Shown here: positions 6,393 to 11,721 of the stretch, one piece after another | Layout of the letters: each line of letters starts with the position of its first letter | Numbering within the stretch: position 1 is the first letter of the stretch | NCBI GenBank assembly: GCA_037440125.1 | Contig: JBBIUU010000095.1 | Coordinates: forward strand, 1-11,721 | Direction of reading: 5' to 3' | Origin: JAKAJA01 sp037440125 | GTDB lineage: Bacteria > Acidobacteriota > UBA4820 > DSQY01 | Length of the DNA stretch: 11,721 nt | Translations under genes and position numbers: made by a program | The notes under the pieces: generated by a model | Told to the model about the DNA's origin: nothing | What the model saw: the letters and a program-made list of their open reading frames with translations, nothing else | Databases searched by the model: none

Positions 6393-8111
6393 ATGGGCGG
6401 TCCCGGTCCCGCGCCCCGAAGGACCCGGCTCCTCCTCTGGACCGTCGCGGCCCTCGCCCTGGGCTCAGGCTATCTGGCCCAAGACCTTCGCATCGCCTCC
6501 CGTGCGGACCGCACCAGGCTCCGCATCGGCGAGAACCTCACCTACACGCTCGTGATCACGGGCGCCGGCGCCGCGCTCCCCCAGCCCTCGCTCCCGCCCC
6601 TCGCCGGATTCAAGAACGTGGGGCAGTACATGACGCCCGAGCCGGGCGGCGCCGGGCTCGCCTATCACTATCTCCTCACGCCCCAGCAGGCGGGCCGCCT
6701 CGACGTGCCCGACTTCGACCTCCGCATCGCGGGCCAGACCTACACGGTGAAGGGATTCACCGCCGAGGTGGAGACCAACGGCGCCGCACCGCCGCCGCGG
6801 TCTCCGGTCAAGAGCGAAGAGCCCGCGCCCGCGCCCCTCGGAGGGAGGGACGTGCTCCTCGTGGGTTCCCTCTCCTCGCCCAGGGTCTACGTCGGGCAGC
6901 CCGTGGTCTACGCGCTCCATCTCTTCACGCTGAGGGCCATCCGCGGCATCGACGTGAGCCCAGAGTACCCCGGGTTCCAGCGCGTGGAGGACCCCAAGGC
7001 CACGCAGACGCCCATCCGGCAGACGACGCACGACGGCCGCCTCTACCTGGACGCCGTGGTGCGCCGCGCGGCGCTCTTCCCGCTGCAGCCGGGGCGCGTG
7101 AGCATCGGCCCCTTCAGCGCCGACCTCCGCGTGGAGCCCTCCGGCTCCGGCTCCGCGGTGCGGGCCACCGTGACGGGCGGCCAGGTCACGCTCGAGGTCC
7201 TGCCGCTTCCGGCCGCCCCGACGGGGTTCAAGGGCGCCGTCGGGACCTTCACCCTCGTGCCGAGCACGCCTCCGCCGGCCCGCGCCGACACGGGGCAGCC
7301 CTTCACCGTGGCGGTCCGCGTCGAGGGCTCGGGGTTCCTCCCCGAGGACCCGCTGGAGACGGCCTCCACGCCCTTCTTCGCCACCTACCCCGCGAGCTCC
7401 GAGGACGCCAGCGCCTTCGAAGGGGCCCAGTACAAGACGCTCCGCACGATCCGCGTCCCCGTCCTGCCCAAGGTCGCGGGCGACGCCGTCCTGCCCCCCC
7501 TCAAACTCGTCTACTTCGACCCCGCGGACCACGCGTACAAGACCCTCGAGGCGGGCGGCGGGAAGGTCCTCGTCTCGGGCCAGGGAACGGCGGCCCGGCC
7601 CGAGGTCTCCCTGGCGCCCCTCATCCGCCAGCCCAAGGCCGGCAAGGCCCCCGGCGCGCCCCTCCTAGACGGCACGTTCTGGGTCCTCGTGCTCCTGCCG
7701 TTCCTGCTCAACGGCGCCCTCGCGCTGGGCCTCTGGGCCTACCGCAACCTCTTCGTGGCACCCGAGAAGAAGAGGGCCCGTCAGCTGGCGAGGCAGGCGC
7801 GCAAGGCCCTCGCGCAGGCCCACCGGAATCTGGACGTCCGCCGGGCGGACCTCTTCCACGACGCGCTCAGCCGCGCGCTTTCGGCGAGCCTGGACCTGCG
7901 CACGGGACGGACCACGGGCGGCCTGAGCCGCGACCAGCTCGCCGAGGCGCTCGTGGAGGCCGGGCTCGGGGCCGAGTCGGTGGCCACGCTCCTGGACCTC
8001 CGCGAGGACCTCGAGTCGGCGCGCTACGCGCCCGAGCGGCCCACGCGGCAGGACCTGCAGGTGCGCCACGACGCCGTCGCCAGGTTCGCCCGGGAGGCCG
8101 CCCATGAGTAG
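6393..8111 (+). CDS. batD: BatD family protein
   Basis: The 572-residue protein starts at an ATG 6 nt after AAGGAG (6381-6386), 14 nt beyond smc. It has a basic N-terminus and a signal/anchor helix at about 12-29. Beta-rich repeats follow, of the kind that open D-R-x-x-x-x-x-G-E-x-L-x-Y-T (about 38-52), with a P-x-L-P-P-L-A-G-F segment. A second block starts near 153 (VLLVGSLSSPRVYVGQPVVY) and a third near 277. A second membrane helix spans about 429-450. A charged cytoplasmic tail of about 120 residues follows. This is the BatD layout: large periplasmic beta region, then one membrane span and a cytoplasmic helical tail. Bat proteins were named for aerotolerance in Bacteroides and are usually encoded with MoxR, a DUF58 protein and the vWA proteins BatA/BatB; the molecular role is not settled. 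None of those partners is in the window. batE overlaps its 3' end by 8 nt. Confidence 0.85.
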   Translation: MGGPGPAPRRTRLLLWTVAALALGSGYLAQDLRIASRADRTRLRIGENLTYTLVITGAGAALPQPSLPPLAGFKNVGQYMTPEPGGAGLAYHYLLTPQQAGRLDVPDFDLRIAGQTYTVKGFTAEVETNGAAPPPRSPVKSEEPAPAPLGGRDVLLVGSLSSPRVYVGQPVVYALHLFTLRAIRGIDVSPEYPGFQRVEDPKATQTPIRQTTHDGRLYLDAVVRRAALFPLQPGRVSIGPFSADLRVEPSGSGSAVRATVTGGQVTLEVLPLPAAPTGFKGAVGTFTLVPSTPPPARADTGQPFTVAVRVEGSGFLPEDPLETASTPFFATYPASSEDASAFEGAQYKTLRTIRVPVLPKVAGDAVLPPLKLVYFDPADHAYKTLEAGGGKVLVSGQGTAARPEVSLAPLIRQPKAGKAPGAPLLDGTFWVLVLLPFLLNGALALGLWAYRNLFVAPEKKRARQLARQARKALAQAHRNLDVRRADLFHDALSRALSASLDLRTGRTTGGLSRDQLAEALVEAGLGAESVATLLDLREDLESARYAPERPTRQDLQVRHDAVARFAREAAHE

Positions 8112-8859
8112 ACGCGCCGCGCTCCTCGGCCTCCTCATCGCGCTCGTTCTCTTCGCGACGCCCGCCGCGGCCCAGACTCCGGCCTCCTCGGCCCTCGTCG
8201 ACCAGGCCGGTCAGGCGTACGACCAGAGCCGCTACGGGGACGCCGCCCAGCTGTACCGCCGTGCCGCGGAGTCGGGCGGCGAGGGGCCCGAGCTGCGCTA
8301 CGACCTCGGCAACTGCTACCTCAAGGCGGGCGACCTGGGGCGCGCCATCCTCGAGTACCGGCGGGCGCTCGCCTCGGAGCCCTCCCTCGTGGCGGCCCAG
8401 AAGAACCTCGCGCTCGCCCGGTCGCTCCTGCCCGCGCGCGTCGCCCCTTACCAGCCCTCGCCCTGGGAGGCCGCCATCGCCCGCATCCCGGTGAGGGGCC
8501 TCCAGTGGCTCGTGATCGTCCTGGCGCTCGTGGCCAACGCGGGCCTCGCGCTCGTCATCCTCCTGGCCTCGGGCCGCGGGCGCCGCGCGGCCGCGGTGCT
8601 CCTCGTAGGTGCGGCGGTCTGCGCAGGTCTGGCGTGTACGGCGCTCCTCTACGCGAAGACCGTCCTGCCCTCCCACCGGCCCGCCGTGGTCCTCCGGTCG
8701 GCCCCCGTCCACGCTGCGCCCGAGGCGCAGGGCGCGCCCCTCGCCACGCTGCCCGCGGGCTCCGAGGTCATCCTCGCGGCCCGGGCGGGCGACCGCGTGC
8801 TGGTGCTGTGGGGCGAGGGCAGGGGCTGGACCGAAGCCTCCGCGGTGGAGGCGCCCTGA
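8104..8859 (+). CDS. batE: BatE-like TPR/SH3 membrane protein
   Basis: The product is 251 residues. It has a signal peptide of about 24 residues with a likely cut after A-A-A (23/24), then a TPR region at about 30-100 (YGDAAQLYRRA, then LRYDLGNCYLKAGDLGRAILEYRRAL). Two membrane helices follow at about 133-156 and 163-184, and a C-terminal SH3-like domain at about 193-249 (VVLRSAPV...LPAGSEVIL...WTEASAV). TPR followed by two helices and an SH3b domain is the usual BatE arrangement. The ATG at 8104 has GGAGG at 8093-8097 and lies inside the end of batD, so the two are translationally coupled. It is inferred to be an inner-membrane partner of BatD whose TPR part mediates protein contacts outside the cytoplasm. 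It lacks enzymatic motifs. The assignment rests on domain order and on its position after batD. Confidence 0.8.
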   Translation: MSRRAALLGLLIALVLFATPAAAQTPASSALVDQAGQAYDQSRYGDAAQLYRRAAESGGEGPELRYDLGNCYLKAGDLGRAILEYRRALASEPSLVAAQKNLALARSLLPARVAPYQPSPWEAAIARIPVRGLQWLVIVLALVANAGLALVILLASGRGRRAAAVLLVGAAVCAGLACTALLYAKTVLPSHRPAVVLRSAPVHAAPEAQGAPLATLPAGSEVILAARAGDRVLVLWGEGRGWTEASAVEAP

Positions 8860-10118
8860 TGGCCCGCCGCCGGGTCGCGCTCATCGTGTCGATCGCAGTC
8901 CTGGTGGCGGCCGCGGCGGCGACCGCATTCTTCGTCTTCCGCGGCAGGAGCGCTCCCCGCGAGGTCGCCACCGGCGTGGAGGACCTCCGGCCCAAGCGGG
9001 GAGAAACAACCCCGCCACCGGCGCCGGCGCCCGAGAAGCCCGCGCGCGCGCCGCGGTCCAAGGTCCTCTCCTGGGACGGCCTGAGCGTCCGCCCGTGCGC
9101 CTCCGAGATCCGGCTCGACCCCATGGTGCGCCCCATGCTGGGCCGTCTGGACCAGACGCTCCTGGACGCCGTGAAGGACCTCAAGGACGCCTCCGGCCTC
9201 TACCCCGTGGCCGACGACCGGGCCGCCTTCCTGCCCATCTCCCGGAAGGAGGCCTCCTTCAAGGAGCCCTACGCCGTCCTCCAGGAACGGGACGGCGTCC
9301 TCGTCGAGCTCCCCCTGGAGCCCATCGTCCTGGGCTGGTGGCCCGCGCGGACGGTCGTGGCCTCCGCCCTCGCGGAGGCGGTCCTCATGGAGGCCGCGCC
9401 GCGCTACGCCGAGGCGCCCTCCTGGCTGAGGCACGGGATGGCGCTCCACCTCTCGCGGTTCGGCGAGCCCTATGGGGAGCGCGCCCTCCTCGACACCAGC
9501 CTCCCGCCGCCGCAGATGGTTCGCGCCCTGGAGGAGGCCGGGGACCTGGCGTGGGCCGACGGCTACTGGGCCGTGCGGGCCCTCGCCGCGCGTTCGGGGG
9601 ACGAGGCGGTGAAGCGCTGGGCGCAGGAGATGTTCGAGGGCCGGCCCTGGGCCGAGGCGCTCAAGGCGGCCACGGGCGAGACGGCCTTGGAATTCGAGGC
9701 CAGGTACCGAACCTGGACGGGCGCCTATTTGCGCGACCTCTGCGCGAACCGACACGAGCTCACGGACGCCGTGGCGCTCCTGCGCCTCCAGCGCGAATCG
9801 GAGGCCATCCCTGGCCTGGAATCTTTCGTCCAGAACCGACCCCTGGACCTCTACGCGGGGAATGCCAAGTACTACCTCAACTACGCCCGGTTCCGCGAGG
9901 GGAACTACCGGGACGCGATCAACGGGTTTACGGACCTCCTCGTGAACGCACCGGCGACGACGAGCATGCAGGGAAAGGCGCACTACTTCCTCGGGCGCTG
10001 CTACCAGCTCTCGGGCTACCGCCCCCTTGCCGTCAAGGAGTACATGCTCGCGGCGCTCGACCCCGACAGCGCGCTCCTGCCCAGGCTCGCCAAGGAGCAC
10101 CTCGCGGAAGTTCAGTGA
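8859..10118 (+). CDS. Membrane-anchored pseudo-peptidase MA-like protein with C-terminal TPRs
   Basis: The 419-residue product begins at an ATG that overlaps the batE stop (TGATG), with GGAGG 8 nt upstream. One N-terminal helix (about 7-28) followed by a Pro/Ala/Lys-rich linker (about 45-66) suggests an anchored protein facing the periplasm. Residues about 165-300 read like the core of the peptidase MA-like (gluzincin) family: a helix, then a P-S-W-L-R-H-G-M-A-L-H block (187-197), then a helical part with YWAVRALAARSGDEAVKRW and LEFEARYRTW. The expected HExxH appears as A172-E-A-V-L176, keeping only the Glu. The Glu of the usual W-L-x-E-G-x-A block is His192. Both zinc-binding His residues and the third ligand thus appear replaced, so I infer a non-catalytic scaffold. 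The C-terminus (about 332-419) holds two TPR-like units. The family link is by pattern only and needs a profile search. Confidence 0.6.
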   Translation: MARRRVALIVSIAVLVAAAAATAFFVFRGRSAPREVATGVEDLRPKRGETTPPPAPAPEKPARAPRSKVLSWDGLSVRPCASEIRLDPMVRPMLGRLDQTLLDAVKDLKDASGLYPVADDRAAFLPISRKEASFKEPYAVLQERDGVLVELPLEPIVLGWWPARTVVASALAEAVLMEAAPRYAEAPSWLRHGMALHLSRFGEPYGERALLDTSLPPPQMVRALEEAGDLAWADGYWAVRALAARSGDEAVKRWAQEMFEGRPWAEALKAATGETALEFEARYRTWTGAYLRDLCANRHELTDAVALLRLQRESEAIPGLESFVQNRPLDLYAGNAKYYLNYARFREGNYRDAINGFTDLLVNAPATTSMQGKAHYFLGRCYQLSGYRPLAVKEYMLAALDPDSALLPRLAKEHLAEVQ

Positions 10119-10122
10119 GCAT

Positions 10123-10157
10123 GATTTGGGATGGGGGATTTCGGATTTGGGAAACGA
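10123..10157 (+). repeat. Heptameric tandem repeat, GATTTGG type
   Basis: Five consecutive seven-base units begin at 10123, 10130, 10137, 10144 and 10151. Units 1 and 4 are GATTTGG, unit 2 is GATGGGG, unit 3 is GATTTCG, and unit 5 (GAAACGA) is degenerate. The array fills most of the 49-nt gap between the pseudo-peptidase gene and the kinase-like gene. It is AT-richer than its surroundings and lies where the ribosome-binding region of the next gene should be. Confidence 0.7.
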
Positions 10158-10167
10158 GAGAACAGAG

Positions 10168-10737
10168 ATGAGCGAAGGACGCCCCTTGGTTATCGGATTG
10201 ACGGGTCCCAACGCGGCGGGGAAGGGCGAGGTGGCCGCGGCCCTCCGTGAGCTCGGCTTCGAGTACCACAGCCTCTCCGACGCGGTGCGCGAGGAGGCCC
10301 TGCGGCGCGGCCGCACCACGGGGCGCGACGATCTCATCCTCACGGGGAACGAGCTGCGCCGCGAGGGCGGCGCGGGGGTCCTCGCCCGGCTCACGATTCC
10401 CCGGCTCGGCTCGAAGGACATCGTGGACTCGGTGCGCAACCCCGCCGAAGCGGAGGAGCTCCGGACGGTGCGAGGCTTCCTCCTGCTCGGCGTCACCGCG
10501 CCCCCGGAGGTCCGCTACGCGAGGGCCCTGGGCCGCGTGGGCCGGGGCGATGCGGTGCAGAGCCTGGAGGCCTTCCTCGCCAAGGAAGCGGAGGAGAACA
10601 CCTCGGACCCCACCGCCCAGCGACTCGGCGCCACCTTCGCGCTCGCCGACCGCGTGCTCACCAACGAGGGGACGCTCGGGGACCTCCAGCTGAAGGTTCG
10701 CGCGCTCGTGGCCGACCTCGAGGCCGGCCGGGGCTGA
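10168..10737 (+). CDS. P-loop NMP-kinase-like ATPase (UPF0200/dephospho-CoA-kinase-like)
   Basis: The product is 189 residues. Walker A is at 13-20 (GPNAAGKG), with Gly rather than Ser/Thr after the Lys. Further blocks are S-L-S-D-A-V-R-E-E (35-43), T-G-N-E-L-R-R-E (59-66), D-S-V-R-N-P-A-E (87-94), R-x-G-R-G-D-like residues near 123-128 and L-A-D-R-V-L-T-N (159-166). This order matches the adenylate-kinase-fold proteins known in archaea as UPF0200 and relatives of dephospho-CoA kinase; the substrate is unknown. It is probably cytoplasmic. The ATG at 10168 gives the natural N-terminus (charged residues, then the first strand, PLVIGLTG). The frame extends upstream through the repeat into the previous gene, but that part is not protein-like. 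Only a weak purine-rich GAGAG-type Shine-Dalgarno is present. The pseudouridine synthase gene follows after 4 nt. Dephospho-CoA kinase proper is less likely given the D-x-x-R-N-x-x-E block. Confidence 0.75.
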   Translation: MSEGRPLVIGLTGPNAAGKGEVAAALRELGFEYHSLSDAVREEALRRGRTTGRDDLILTGNELRREGGAGVLARLTIPRLGSKDIVDSVRNPAEAEELRTVRGFLLLGVTAPPEVRYARALGRVGRGDAVQSLEAFLAKEAEENTSDPTAQRLGATFALADRVLTNEGTLGDLQLKVRALVADLEAGRG

Positions 10738-10741
10738 CGCC

Positions 10742-11599
10742 GTGGCCCGCCGGACCTTCACCGTCACCCCGGACCTGCAGGGCCTCCGCCTCGACCAGGC
10801 GCTGACCGCCCTCGTGCCGGGCCTGAGCCGGCGAGGGGCGCGGGCCCTCATCGAGCGGGGCTCCGTGTACCTGCGCGGCCGGCGGTGTCGCACCGCGTCG
10901 AAGTTCGTGCTCGCGGGCGCCAGCCTCCACATCGAGGAGGACGGGCACGGGGAGGCTCAGGAGGTCGCCCCGCCGCGAATCCTCTGGGAAGCCGGCGGCG
11001 TGGTGGCGCTGGACAAGCCCGCCCAGGTCCCCTTCGCCCCCACGCGCTCCGCCGTGCAGGGAACCCTCCTCCACGCCCTCGCGCGTCACGCGGGGCGGCC
11101 CCTGAACCAGCTCCACCCCATCCACCGCCTGGACACGCCCACCTCGGGGGTGGTCCTCGTGGCCCTCGATCCGGGTGCGGCGGCGTTCCTGAGCGAGGCC
11201 CTCCAGGGCGGGCACCTGCGCAAGACCTACCTCGCGTGGGTGGCGGGATGCCCGTCGCCGGCCGAGGGGGAGTGGTCGTGGCCATTGGGCGACGTCGGCC
11301 CCGACGGGCGCGTCGCGGCAGCGGCCGGGGGGCGGCCGGCGCTCACGCGGTACCTCGTGCTCGAGGCGCGCCCCGCCGAGAGCCTCCTCCAGGCCGAACC
11401 CGTGACGGGGCGCACCCATCAGATCCGCGCCCACTGCGCCCTCGCGGGATGCCCCATCGTGGGCGACCGGACCTACGGCGGCCCCCTCACCGCGCCCCGG
11501 GCGCTCCTCCATGCATGGAGGTTGACCTTCCCCTCGCCCGACGGCGGCGAGGACGTCACCGTCGAGGCGCCGCTGCCGGAGGATATGGTTGGACGTTAG
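10742..11599 (+). CDS. RluA family pseudouridine synthase
   Basis: The 285-residue enzyme isomerises uridine to pseudouridine in structured RNA, most often rRNA. An N-terminal S4-like RNA-binding domain (about 10-60: GLRLDQALTALVPGLSRRGA, then I-E-R-G-S-V-Y-L-R-G) precedes the catalytic domain. That domain has the motif H-R-L-D-T-P-T-S-G (128-136), whose Asp131 is the expected catalytic residue. Conserved blocks R-K-T-Y-L-A-W-V (160-167), G-R-T-H-Q-I-R-A-H (223-231) and G-D-R-T-Y-G-G (241-247) follow. The length is slightly short for RluC/RluD but complete. The start is GTG at 10742, 4 nt after the kinase-like gene, with no clear Shine-Dalgarno, so translation is probably coupled. The last three codons and the TAG stop lie inside a heptamer tandem array. 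The target uridine (RluA, RluC or RluD type) cannot be decided. Confidence 0.92.
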   Translation: MARRTFTVTPDLQGLRLDQALTALVPGLSRRGARALIERGSVYLRGRRCRTASKFVLAGASLHIEEDGHGEAQEVAPPRILWEAGGVVALDKPAQVPFAPTRSAVQGTLLHALARHAGRPLNQLHPIHRLDTPTSGVVLVALDPGAAAFLSEALQGGHLRKTYLAWVAGCPSPAEGEWSWPLGDVGPDGRVAAAAGGRPALTRYLVLEARPAESLLQAEPVTGRTHQIRAHCALAGCPIVGDRTYGGPLTAPRALLHAWRLTFPSPDGGEDVTVEAPLPEDMVGR

Positions 11600-11643
11600 A
11601 CGTTAGACGTTAGATGTTAGACGTTGGACGTTAGACGTTAGAC
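11588..11643 (+). repeat. Heptameric tandem repeat, GTTAGAC type (8 units)
   Basis: Eight back-to-back seven-base units start at 11588, 11595, 11602, 11609, 11616, 11623, 11630 and 11637. Five are GTTAGAC, units 1 and 6 are GTTGGAC, and unit 4 is GTTAGAT. Most units contain TAG on the plus strand and TAA on the minus strand, and the period is not a multiple of three. The array therefore closes all six reading frames. Its first units supply the last codons and the TAG stop (11597-11599) of the pseudouridine synthase gene. No long hairpin is visible in it. Confidence 0.9.
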
Positions 11644-11688
11644 GCTAAAGACGGGAGGTTTGCGGGCGACGCTCTGAGGTCCAGACTC

Positions 11689-11716
11689 GCCTTTCGCCTT
11701 TCGCCTTCTGCCTTAT
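11689..11716 (+). repeat. Heptameric tandem repeat, GCCTTTC type (4 units)
   Basis: Four consecutive seven-base units start at 11689, 11696, 11703 and 11710. Two are exact GCCTTTC copies, followed by GCCTTCT and GCCTTAT. The array is pyrimidine-rich on the plus strand and may continue past the window edge. It lies 45 bp after the GTTAGAC array, in the gap following the pseudouridine synthase gene. The spacer 11644-11688 shows nothing else recognisable. Confidence 0.75.
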
Positions 11717-11721
11717 TCTTT

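Noticed and set aside
8505..8858. Upstream extension of the pseudo-peptidase frame into batE
   Set aside because: The translation is Arg/Gly/Pro-rich shadow sequence. The ATG at 8859 has a good Shine-Dalgarno and a membrane-helix start.
11588..11716. Heptamer arrays as CRISPR or as telomere repeats
   Set aside because: There are no spacers between units and the units are too short for CRISPR. The resemblance of GTTAGAC to telomere motifs is superficial, and the neighbouring arrays have unrelated units.

Overview
The window is a very GC-rich stretch (roughly 70% G+C by eye) of a bacterial chromosome, with Shine-Dalgarno sites, overlapping stop/start codons and a chromosomal SMC protein. The BatD/BatE pair implies a Gram-negative-type envelope. 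Acidobacteriota or a similar GC-rich environmental lineage would fit, but nothing here fixes the phylum. No rRNA, tRNA, CRISPR array, phage gene or transposase was seen.

Left part (1-2316, minus strand). A probable small lipoprotein of unknown function (129-728) has visibly lower GC than everything else. It is followed by about 400 bp with no convincing gene (729-1134), which holds a run of inverted repeats and a G-quadruplex motif. Next is a complete M24-family (Xaa-Pro-type) metallopeptidase (1135-2316) with all five metal ligands. A hairpin with a UUCG loop lies just past its stop codon.

Right part (2423-11599, plus strand). Seven tightly packed genes read the same way and probably form one or two transcription units: a 4HBT-type acyl-CoA thioesterase with a TTG start, SMC, BatD, BatE, a membrane-anchored protein resembling a peptidase-MA domain whose zinc-site residues appear replaced, a P-loop NMP-kinase-like protein, and an RluA-family pseudouridine synthase. 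Four junctions are overlaps or gaps of 4 nt or less, which points to translational coupling. SMC handles chromosome organisation. BatD, BatE and the pseudo-peptidase look like an envelope module. The last two genes are probably housekeeping (nucleotide/cofactor and RNA modification).

The most unusual signal is a set of three short tandem arrays in the non-coding gaps at the right end (10123-10157, 11588-11643 and 11689-11716). Each has a different unit sequence but all have the same 7-bp period. One of them supplies the last codons and the stop codon of the pseudouridine synthase gene. They recall the heptameric short tandem repeats (STRR) described in cyanobacteria, though this genome does not look cyanobacterial.
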